From Oscillospiraceae bacterium (GTDB lineage Bacteria > Bacillota > Clostridia > Oscillospirales > Ruminococcaceae), in NCBI GenBank assembly GCA_022800935.1, contig JAAWRH010000030.1:1-53672 (forward strand): a stretch of DNA of 53,672 bases. The letters are read 5' to 3'. Position numbers and translations under genes: made by a program. The notes under the pieces are model-generated. The model saw only the letters and a program-made list of their open reading frames with translations, was not told the origin of the DNA and searched no databases. Below are positions 46,394 to 53,672 of the stretch, one piece after another (the first letter of the stretch is position 1; each line of letters begins with the position of its first letter).

Positions 46394-47683
46394 ATGACAA
46401 AAAAGAAATTTATATTGTCCCTGACGGTGGTGTTTTTTGCGCTGCTGCTGTTGTTTACCTTTATCTCCAAGTCGGTGTATAACGCCACCCTGCCGGTGGT
46501 CACCACGGCCAAGGCGGTAAAGGGCTCCATTTCCCAGACCAAGACCCTGGAGGGGGAGTTCAGCTACAGCGACGCCTCCAAGGTGACAGCCCGCGACAAC
46601 TGGCGGGTGACCGAGGTAATGGTGGAAACCGGCAGGCAGGTGGACGAGGGAACCCCGCTGTTTGCCATCGACGTTTCCGACTACCGGGTCCAGAGGCAGA
46701 ACTACGCCGACAGCCTGTTGAAGATATCCACCCAGCTGGAGGAGCTGGACGCCCAGGCAGAGGCGGAGGAAATCGCCAACGCCCGCAAGCTGGATGAGCT
46801 CAAGCAGCAGGTCAAGCTGCTCAACTACCAGATACGCAACATCAACGGCATCTACCCTTCCTCCAGCTACACCATGGTCCAGCGGCAAAACTACAAGCGG
46901 AACTTTGAGATGGACCTGGTCAAGGCGGAAAACAGCATCGCAGCCCTGGAGGAGCAGTCCCTCACGGCAGAGGACGGTCGCCAGCGGACCAGGAAGGAGC
47001 TTGCCTCCCAGCAGGAGGTGATCGCCGTGGAGCTGGACGAGCTGGACCGGCGGTATCCCGCCGACGGGATTGTCCGGGCAGAGGAAGTGGGCCTGGTGGA
47101 CGCCGTGCTGGTGGAGGAGGGAAAGGAAATCCTCCGGGGGGAGGACTGCGTCACCATGCACCGGGGCAGCTCCGATATCATCATCGAATTCGACCTTTCG
47201 GTGGAGGAAGGGGAGAGCTTCCAGAAGCTGAGCACCGTCAGCGTGGAGTACTCCAAGCGGTCCTGGGACGAGGTGCGGCGGGTGGCAATCACCGAGACCG
47301 ACACCAAAATGGCGGAGGACCACACCCGGCAGATGGACCCCAGCGGGAAGGTATGGCACTACAAATCGGTGATGAAGGACATGGAGAGTCCTCCGGTAAG
47401 CAAAAAGGCCAAGGTGACCATCGGTGCCATGAGCGGGTACTTTGAGAACGTGCTGCCCGCCAGCTGCGTGAAAAAGGACGCGGACAAGGAATATGTCCTG
47501 GCAGTAAAGGAGAAGGATTCCCTCTTCGGCAAGGCCTATTATGTGGAAAAGGTAGAGGTGGAGACCAAGGCCAAAAACAGCAAGGAGGTTGCCGTTACCT
47601 CTAAAGATGTCATCGGCGCGTATGAAATTGTGGAGACCACCACCCTGCCCGTTTATCCGGGCATGACAGTATTGGTACGGTGA
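46394..47683 (+). CDS. HlyD/MacA-like membrane-fusion adaptor
   Basis: 429 residues: one N-terminal membrane helix (about 5-24), a short barrel-sandwich half (SISQTKTLEGEF, WRVTEVMVETGRQVDEG), a coiled-coil hairpin of about 100 residues (about 105-210), and the returning lipoyl-like half with beta-barrel (VLVEEGKEIL, EFDLSVEEGE). The order is that of periplasmic adaptors of MacAB/RND/HlyD systems; in Gram-positives such proteins sit outside the membrane with MacB-like ABC exporters. GAGGAAGAG precedes the ATG. No ATPase gene follows. Confidence 0.75.
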   Translation: MTKKKFILSLTVVFFALLLLFTFISKSVYNATLPVVTTAKAVKGSISQTKTLEGEFSYSDASKVTARDNWRVTEVMVETGRQVDEGTPLFAIDVSDYRVQRQNYADSLLKISTQLEELDAQAEAEEIANARKLDELKQQVKLLNYQIRNINGIYPSSSYTMVQRQNYKRNFEMDLVKAENSIAALEEQSLTAEDGRQRTRKELASQQEVIAVELDELDRRYPADGIVRAEEVGLVDAVLVEEGKEILRGEDCVTMHRGSSDIIIEFDLSVEEGESFQKLSTVSVEYSKRSWDEVRRVAITETDTKMAEDHTRQMDPSGKVWHYKSVMKDMESPPVSKKAKVTIGAMSGYFENVLPASCVKKDADKEYVLAVKEKDSLFGKAYYVEKVEVETKAKNSKEVAVTSKDVIGAYEIVETTTLPVYPGMTVLVR

Positions 47684-47690
47684 GTGTGAT

Positions 47691-48746
47691 ATGAAAAAAT
47701 ACATTGTATTGGCGCTGACCCTGGTGCTTCTGCTGATACAGGGCGCCGTCGTCAAAGAGGCTGTGGGAAAGCTGCCCTCCTCCTTCTTCTTTGACAAGAC
47801 CACCGAGATGACGGCGGAGCAGTGGCTCAGCTGGCAGGGGGAGGAGACCGGCCTCTATGCCGCCCCCTGTGTCCGCAGGCAAACCAGCATTGAAAAGAAC
47901 CCGGTGCAGACGGTTTACACCACCGAGCTGTGCCAGCAGCTGGCGGGAGTGCCGATGAAGTACGGCTCCCTCCCCTGGGAGAAGGGACAGATTGCCATCA
48001 GTGACCGGCTTGCCACCCAGCTGTTTTTCACCGACGACATTCTGGGTGCGGAGCTGGCGATAGGGGAAGAGACCTATACCATCTGCGGGATTTACCTGCT
48101 GGACAAAAGCCTGATAGGCCGGATGTCCCAGTCGGTTTATGAGGAGGCTTTCCTCTACCTGGGGGACTTTGAGCAGCAGGACATGAAGCTTTCCGAATTC
48201 TTTGTAGGGGTCCGGAAAGGGGAGTATGTCTCCAGCCTGATGGGCGGCATTGAAAGCAAGCTGGGCCCGGTGCTGGAGTACAAGGAGCTGCGCAGTCTGC
48301 TGGAGCGCAAGGAACTGCTGGAGCAGAGCTGTTCCCTGGCGCGGCTGGTGGTGGCGGTGACGCTGCTGGTGTGGAGCTGCCTGCGCCTTGCCCCGGCGGC
48401 GCTGGCGATACTCCTCCGCCAGGAAGATGACCCCCGCCCCACCCCGGCCCAATGGCTGAACCTGGCGGGGCTGGTGCTGTGCGTGGCTGGGAGTGTGGTA
48501 CTGCTGCGTTGGTGTGCCTTTAATCTGCTGCTGCCCATGGACTGGCTGGAATTCAAGGGGAACATTGTGGAATATCTGTGGCAGTGGATGAAGATACGCA
48601 ACGGGTGGAAGGACTACACCATCTTCCGGTACATCGAGACCGCCGGGAGAATCGCCGCGGCCCTGGGAATTGGCGCGGCGGCACTGGGGATATACGGCGC
48701 CATAGCGGATATCTGGCAGGCCAAAAAGAGAAACCGTCAGAAGTAA
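47691..48746 (+). CDS. MacB/FtsX-like membrane protein without ATPase
   Basis: 351 residues. Membrane helix at about 5-25, an extracellular domain of about 190 residues resembling the MacB periplasmic core (GQIAISDRLATQLF, ILGAELAIGEETYTICGIY), then three helices near the C-terminus (about 220-245, 255-282, 320-345). This 1+3 topology is that of FtsX/MacB-type permeases. It begins 8 bases after the adaptor stop. The family call is by topology and short motifs, so moderate. Confidence 0.6.
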   Translation: MKKYIVLALTLVLLLIQGAVVKEAVGKLPSSFFFDKTTEMTAEQWLSWQGEETGLYAAPCVRRQTSIEKNPVQTVYTTELCQQLAGVPMKYGSLPWEKGQIAISDRLATQLFFTDDILGAELAIGEETYTICGIYLLDKSLIGRMSQSVYEEAFLYLGDFEQQDMKLSEFFVGVRKGEYVSSLMGGIESKLGPVLEYKELRSLLERKELLEQSCSLARLVVAVTLLVWSCLRLAPAALAILLRQEDDPRPTPAQWLNLAGLVLCVAGSVVLLRWCAFNLLLPMDWLEFKGNIVEYLWQWMKIRNGWKDYTIFRYIETAGRIAAALGIGAAALGIYGAIADIWQAKKRNRQK

Positions 48747-48771
48747 CCGAACACATTCCTCACAAAACACA

Positions 48772-48800
48772 AGCCGGACCGGGGAAAACCCGGTCCGGCT
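48772..48800. terminator. Terminator of the five-gene operon, shared with the surface protein gene
   Basis: 12-bp perfect stem (48772-48783 with 48789-48800, loop GAAAA), followed on plus by GATGCTTTTT. It lies between convergent genes; the minus-side T tract is weaker. Confidence 0.85.
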
Positions 48801-48843
48801 GATGCTTTTTATGGAGTTTTAGCTTGTGCCAAAGGTCAGGAAA

Positions 48844-51800
48844 TCATTTGCGGAAAAGCTTCTTTTCCAAAAGATTCAGCAGTCCCAGTCCCGCCAGGGA
48901 GAACAGTGCCAGGAGATACCAAACCGCGTCGTTGTTGCCGCTTCCGATGCCGCCTGCAAGGGGAACGTCCTCATCGAAGATATCGAGAAGGTCCTCCTGG
49001 GGCAGCTCTGAGAGGGGCGGCGGAGTATCCGGTATCTCAGTCAGGGGCGTGGGCTCATCCGGTACCTCATAGGTGGGGTCTTCCGGATCGGGGTCAGGAT
49101 CGGGATCAGGGTCTGGAGTTGGTTCTGGATCAGGGGTGGGATCTGGCTGTTCAGGCGGAGGGGTCACCGGACTTCTGTAGGTGTTGGTAATGGTGACAAC
49201 CGTACCGTCTTCATTGGTTGTGGTGACAGAGGTATAGCCCTCAGGAACATTGATTTCACCCGTTGTCCATTTGAAGCGGGAATCCAGTTCCTCCCAGGTG
49301 TAGGTCCAGTTGGTGGCGCCGCTGAGAATTACTGCATCACCTTCTGCTTTGCCGTCCTTGTAGAGCTGGACGGTAACACTGGCAGGATGGTTGTTGTTGC
49401 CGTTGTGGATCCATTCTTTGTTTACGGTTAGGGTGGTGATAGCGGTGTTGGTGATGGTTGCGATTGTGCCATTTTCGCCATACTCAATGGAGGAGATATA
49501 CCCTTCCGGCACATCGATTTCATCTACCGTCCAGGTGTATTTTTTCTCCAGATTATCCCAGATATAGCTCCAGCCGTTGGCGTCGTTCAATATAACAGGT
49601 TCTCCAGACGGTTGTTTTTCCGCATCCGTTTCTTTGCCTGCTCTATAGAGCTGAACCTTGACGCTTTCGGGGTGCTTTCCCATTTCGCTGTCAATCCATA
49701 TCTTGTGGACTTCCAGATTGGTAATGGCAATGTTGGTAATCGTTATAGTTTTACCATCTTCGCTGAGTTGATATTTGGGAGTGTATCCATCCGGCACATC
49801 GATTTCTTCCACCGTCCAGGTGTATTTTTTCTCCAGGTTATCCCAGGTGTGGCTCCAGTCGTTGGATTTATTCAATATAACCGGTTCGCCGAACGCTTCT
49901 TTTTTCGCGCCCTCTTCTTTGCCTGTTCTGTAGAGCTGAACAGCGGCGCTTTCGGGTCGATTTTTGTCTTCACCGTCATCCCACTTCTTTTCTACAGACA
50001 AGCTGCCAAGGGGACCATTGGTCACTGTAACAGAATATACAAGTCCATCCAGTGTGGTTTCAGAATAACTGACCTCGTAACCTTCGGTAAGCTCCTTTAC
50101 CTCCAGTGTATCGACTACGCTTTTGGAAAGCCCGGTAAGGGTATAGGTCCAGTTGTTGTTTTGGCTCAGTTTTACGGTTTCCAACACGTGTTCGCCGGAC
50201 ATTACCTGAATTTCAACGGGTTTCCAATCTTCTTCAGGAATATTCTCCCAGGCTTTGGTTATTTTCAGGCTGTAAAATTCCTCATCCTCGCTGGGGTAGC
50301 CCGCCGTAACCCAACCGTTAGCACCGACGCCGCCGCCACGCGTGGCGTGGTTGCCTGTAATAATCAGTTGAGCGCTTTCTTCCGCCAGATGTTTCACGCC
50401 GTCAGAGACGGCTGCCTTTAGCGCAAGGCTGTATTTATATGAACCAGCAGGGAGCGGATCTCCAGGATTTTCGGCGTCATAACGCACAGAGTCCTCCGTT
50501 ACAAAGCCCCAGCCGCCGCTCAAACTTGTTTCGGCGACGCTGCCGTCCCGATACCAGTTGACTCGGCCGCCGCCGAGCATACGCTCGGAAAGGGTTGCGG
50601 ACTTGGAGCTGCTGGACATATCAACCACAACGGAAACAAAGTCGTCCGCAGCGCCGTCGGAGGTGTTGTCAAATATACCGGCGCCCTGATCAATATAAAG
50701 CTCCGCTGTACCTGTAGGGCAGAAATACATGCCGCCGCCCATGACAGATGCAGTGTTACCAGTAATTAGTGCATTGTACATTTTTAGAGAATTTGGTTTG
50801 GGATTTGGGGTCTCCACATATACGCCGCCGCCAGTCATTCTGGCTTTATTACCGGTAATTTCACCTGCATTTAGTGTTACATGGTTGGAATTGACATAGA
50901 TTCCTCCGCCATATTCAGCCTCATTATCGGAGATGACGCCGCCATCCATGGTGAACACGCATTTGGCGTCATAGGCTGTACTCATGCCTCCGGTACGTCC
51001 CGCAACACAGACGCCTCCGCCATTGGAACTCGTTCCGCCAGTAGACCTGTTGCCAGTAATCGTACCGCCATCCATCTGAAGTTCAGCATTGCCAACCAAG
51101 GTAATTGCACCGCCTACGCCTCTGGTAGAGTTATTGCTGATCTCTGCGTTGCCGGTTAGGTTCATTTTGCCGCCTATATCACTGGAGCTCCAGCCATAAA
51201 TCAGAACTGCGCCTGCGGCATAGCCGTTATATATGCTGGTCCTGTTGATATTATCGGTGATTTTGCCGCCGGACATATTGAACACAGCGCCAGAACCGAC
51301 TACAATAGGAGCGCTATGAGCGCCGTCGGTGCTAGTCCCTTGAATGACGCCGCCGGACATATCGAATTTGGCGTTGTCCCCCAGCACAATCGCGCCGCTG
51401 AACATCCCCATATTCATTCCTATTCCGCCGCCGCCATTAATAAGGCCATCCTTTAAGACCAGTTCACCGTTTACCTGGAATGTGGTAGCGGTCAGCCGTC
51501 CAGGAACGGCTAACGGAGCGGCATTGATAATCAGGCTTTCCGTTGTAGCGGCGTCAATGGTCAGTTTTCCGCCCTTTTCAATTTTGAACATGGGCTTTTT
51601 GAACATATAATCTTCGGGCTCAAATACGATAGTGGAATTGCCGTTTGTGATAGTGATATCTTTGCCGTTAGGAATTACAACGGAATCCTTTATTATGTAA
51701 TGCGCATTTTTCAACGTCAATCTGGTGGGGCCGTTGGATTCGTTAATCGCTTTCTGCAAAGATTGTACACTGAGAATATTATTACTGTCTATCATGGTAT

Positions 51801-53655
51801 AGGTAAGGCCACAGGCGCTAAACGCATATACAGCGTTTAACACATCGTCTATAGCCCCTTCAAAGCCGCGAACTGTAACAGATTTTACATCGTTGTAGCT
51901 ATAACTATAGTAAAACGCCCATGGATCAACACTCTTCAGGTTGGTTCCGCATTCAACTTCCACAGGGAACGGAGCAATGACATTATTATCCGTAATACCC
52001 GCGTTGAAGTAGAACGCGCAGTAGCCAATGGTTTCCAAATTGTCGCCAAGAATGATTTTGTTGATGTGGGATGCCTCGGTTGCATAACGATTAAAACCAG
52101 CAAACGCTCTTTCTTCAATGGTGATTACGCTGTTAGGAATTACCAAATCCTTACCGTATAGATAAGTATAACCAAAGGCGTTTTTTTCAATGGTCTCTAA
52201 GCCTTCAGAGAGAGTCACCTGTGCATAGCCTTTATTGTAAAATGCCTGTTCACCAATAACGGTTACACGATACGTTCTGTCTTCATATGTAACAGTACCG
52301 GGAACGATGATGCGGTAATACTGGTTCTTCTCACCGCTGATAACCTTGGCGGTGCCGTTTTCATACAGCTCAAAGTTGATATTGTTTTCAGTGTATTTGA
52401 TTGGATAGATGGTATCCATCCGTGCTATTCCACTGTTCAGATCACCGCCCATAGCGGACGCGAATGTCTCCAAAGCGGTTTTCAGAGTAAGATAACCCTC
52501 GCTGTCAGCCAACTCCGTGGGGAGCTGTTTATATAATTCCAACAGGGCATTGAATTCCTCGCCGAACTGTGCGGAGGCCTTGGCGGCAAAACCGGCTAAG
52601 GGGTCTTCCACATCCTCGGTTAAGTTGTCGAAATACTCCATCTGAAATGCGGGGAACTTATCGCTCAGCGCCTGCAAACCATTGAAAAGCTCATCATAAA
52701 CAGCACAGCATTCCACTGTATGGACATGCTCCTCAACTTCGCAGATTGAAACCTTCTCGGTCTTATAACATTCCGCGGTGTGCTCGTGCGTCTCATCCGT
52801 GCCGCAGATTAAGGCGGGCTGATAGCACTCTTCACCATGGATGTGGCCTTCGGTTTCCTCCAGTTTGCAGGTCAGACCGGTAGTGTAGCAGTTTTCATCG
52901 TGGGAATGACCCTCGTAATCTTCCTGCCCACAGGTCAGCTCGCTGACAGTTTCAATAGTTTCCGTGTAGCATTCCTCGCTGTGGATGTGGGCTTCGCCCT
53001 CTTCCTGGCCGCAGGTCAGCTCATGGACAGATTTCTCGGTTTCTGTGTAGCATTCTTCATCGTGGGTATGGCTTTCGCTTTCCTCCAGCTCGCAGGACAG
53101 CACAGATTCACCGAGGCATTCCCCGGTGTGGATATGTCTATCGCCCTCCCCCAGCTCACAGACCAGCTCAGCTTCGCCCTCGCACTCCTCTGTGTGGACA
53201 TGGCTTTCTCCATTTTCAAAACCCTCAAATTTACATTTGAGGACCGGTTCGCCATAGCATTCGGGAGTATGTTCATGATTTTCGTCTTCACTGCCGCAAA
53301 TCAGCTCATAAACCGGGCGCAGCTCATAGCAGTCTTCGCCGTGGGTGTGTTCCTCTTTGCCGCAGATATAGACAGGAGCTTCCTCCTCTTTGGCGTCGTC
53401 TTCGCCTTCAGTGGACACAGCTTCGCCCCCGACGTCGCCAATATTGCCCTCTGCGGGCGTGGTGCCGCCTTCGGCGCCGGTTTCATTGGTTGTCTCGTCA
53501 CTGGTTTGAGTATCCGACGCAACGGGAGAATCCTCCGCGCCGGTTGTGCCACCTGCTTCCACCGCAAACACAGCCGTGCTCAACAGGCTCATGCACATCG
53601 CCAGTGACAGTAAAAATGCCAGAGCACGTTTTTTGATGCTTTGCATGTTTTTCAT
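48844..53655 (-). CDS. Large modular surface protein (Cys/His repeats, LRR_5, beta-helix, Cna_B)
   Basis: 1603 residues with a good ribosome site (AAAGGAA) before ATG 53655. Order: signal peptide (1-32); acidic Thr/Glu-rich linker (33-93); ten repeats of C-x(5-10)-H-x-H-x(3)-C (about 95-320); a helical segment; BspA-type leucine-rich repeats (about 425-620, e.g. IGEQAFYNKG); a Gly-rich parallel beta-helix region (about 690-1060, repeated GGxI.GN patterns); four Cna_B-like beta domains (about 1135-1490, each with a KxW start and VP(E/D)GY end, likely isopeptide-bonded); a Pro/Asp-rich stalk; and a C-terminal hydrophobic helix with a basic tail (FRK). It is probably an adhesin. The anchor lacks a clear LPXTG motif (DEDVPLAGGIGSG instead). 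Confidence 0.9.
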   Translation of the reverse strand: MKNMQSIKKRALAFLLSLAMCMSLLSTAVFAVEAGGTTGAEDSPVASDTQTSDETTNETGAEGGTTPAEGNIGDVGGEAVSTEGEDDAKEEEAPVYICGKEEHTHGEDCYELRPVYELICGSEDENHEHTPECYGEPVLKCKFEGFENGESHVHTEECEGEAELVCELGEGDRHIHTGECLGESVLSCELEESESHTHDEECYTETEKSVHELTCGQEEGEAHIHSEECYTETIETVSELTCGQEDYEGHSHDENCYTTGLTCKLEETEGHIHGEECYQPALICGTDETHEHTAECYKTEKVSICEVEEHVHTVECCAVYDELFNGLQALSDKFPAFQMEYFDNLTEDVEDPLAGFAAKASAQFGEEFNALLELYKQLPTELADSEGYLTLKTALETFASAMGGDLNSGIARMDTIYPIKYTENNINFELYENGTAKVISGEKNQYYRIIVPGTVTYEDRTYRVTVIGEQAFYNKGYAQVTLSEGLETIEKNAFGYTYLYGKDLVIPNSVITIEERAFAGFNRYATEASHINKIILGDNLETIGYCAFYFNAGITDNNVIAPFPVEVECGTNLKSVDPWAFYYSYSYNDVKSVTVRGFEGAIDDVLNAVYAFSACGLTYTMIDSNNILSVQSLQKAINESNGPTRLTLKNAHYIIKDSVVIPNGKDITITNGNSTIVFEPEDYMFKKPMFKIEKGGKLTIDAATTESLIINAAPLAVPGRLTATTFQVNGELVLKDGLINGGGGIGMNMGMFSGAIVLGDNAKFDMSGGVIQGTSTDGAHSAPIVVGSGAVFNMSGGKITDNINRTSIYNGYAAGAVLIYGWSSSDIGGKMNLTGNAEISNNSTRGVGGAITLVGNAELQMDGGTITGNRSTGGTSSNGGGVCVAGRTGGMSTAYDAKCVFTMDGGVISDNEAEYGGGIYVNSNHVTLNAGEITGNKARMTGGGVYVETPNPKPNSLKMYNALITGNTASVMGGGMYFCPTGTAELYIDQGAGIFDNTSDGAADDFVSVVVDMSSSSKSATLSERMLGGGRVNWYRDGSVAETSLSGGWGFVTEDSVRYDAENPGDPLPAGSYKYSLALKAAVSDGVKHLAEESAQLIITGNHATRGGGVGANGWVTAGYPSEDEEFYSLKITKAWENIPEEDWKPVEIQVMSGEHVLETVKLSQNNNWTYTLTGLSKSVVDTLEVKELTEGYEVSYSETTLDGLVYSVTVTNGPLGSLSVEKKWDDGEDKNRPESAAVQLYRTGKEEGAKKEAFGEPVILNKSNDWSHTWDNLEKKYTWTVEEIDVPDGYTPKYQLSEDGKTITITNIAITNLEVHKIWIDSEMGKHPESVKVQLYRAGKETDAEKQPSGEPVILNDANGWSYIWDNLEKKYTWTVDEIDVPEGYISSIEYGENGTIATITNTAITTLTVNKEWIHNGNNNHPASVTVQLYKDGKAEGDAVILSGATNWTYTWEELDSRFKWTTGEINVPEGYTSVTTTNEDGTVVTITNTYRSPVTPPPEQPDPTPDPEPTPDPDPDPDPDPEDPTYEVPDEPTPLTEIPDTPPPLSELPQEDLLDIFDEDVPLAGGIGSGNNDAVWYLLALFSLAGLGLLNLLEKKLFRK
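49078..49150 (-). repeat. Short tandem repeats encoding the Asp-Pro stalk
   Basis: Repeats of about six bases (GATCCG/GATCCT-like units on the coding strand) give PDPDPDP and PTPDPEP. Such arrays can change length by slippage and so vary the stalk of the surface protein. Confidence 0.6.
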
Positions 53656-53672
53656 AGCTTATTCCTTTCTTT

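Overview
The window looks like chromosomal DNA of a gut-type, moderately GC-rich Firmicute of the Oscillospiraceae/Ruminococcaceae kind. The grounds are clostridial Shine-Dalgarno and sigma-A signals, a DapL-type diaminopimelate aminotransferase, lipoprotein-based sugar ABC importers of the LplABC/YtcQP type that lack their own ATPase, YesM/AraC regulators, BlaR1/BlaI-like genes and a Cna_B surface protein. Species cannot be set from the sequence alone.

Layout. 0-1.3 kb: the 3' part of a large serine recombinase running in from the left, then the 3' tail of a broken gene, probably the edge of an integrated element. 1.4-9 kb: single genes (DUF1015 protein, GNAT acetyltransferase, class I aminotransferase, MscS channel) and three damaged ones: an ABC exporter half-gene without its membrane domain, a decapitated TetR gene facing it, and a frameshifted YbaK/ProX editing protein. 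9-14.3 kb (minus strand): a glycan operon of two permeases, a binding lipoprotein and a carboxylesterase. 14.5-17.1 kb: a YesM-type sensor kinase converging on a 5'-truncated YesN-type regulator. 17.1-27.6 kb (minus): a nine-gene glycan operon (two permeases, binding lipoprotein, thioredoxin-like protein, GH36, aldo/keto reductase, GH105, ThuA-like, Gfo/Idh/MocA), fitting uptake and breakdown of a pectin-like or branched plant glycan. 28-30.4 kb: a membrane-anchored AraC sensor-regulator, probably its controller.

30.6-31.5 kb has no credible gene but carries, on the minus strand, a sigma-A promoter, about 0.9 kb of sequence rich in nested complementary segments, and an intrinsic terminator: a candidate large structured non-coding RNA and the most interesting item in the window. 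31.8-33.3 kb: bifunctional NAD(P)HX repair enzyme. 33.4-35.3 kb: dapL between two roughly 240-bp inverted copies of a repeat. 35.3-40 kb: GH43 plus a DapA/NanA-family aldolase, divergent from a GH42 beta-galactosidase. 40.1-43 kb: a membrane XRE regulator, a 44-codon GNAT-like remnant, and a BlaR1/BlaI pair whose sensor end is Cys/His-rich and not penicillin-binding.

43.1-48.7 kb (plus): five tightly packed genes (sugar-binding lipoprotein, two sugar permeases, an HlyD/MacA-like adaptor, a MacB/FtsX-like membrane protein) with no ATPase, a combination I do not recognise as a described system. 48.8-53.7 kb (minus): a 1603-residue surface protein with ten CxHxHxC repeats, BspA-type leucine-rich repeats, a beta-helix region, four Cna_B-like domains and a C-terminal anchor without a canonical LPXTG motif.

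Three sugar importers, at least six carbohydrate enzymes and four or five sensor-regulators mark this as an accessory glycan-use region that has also suffered several deletions.
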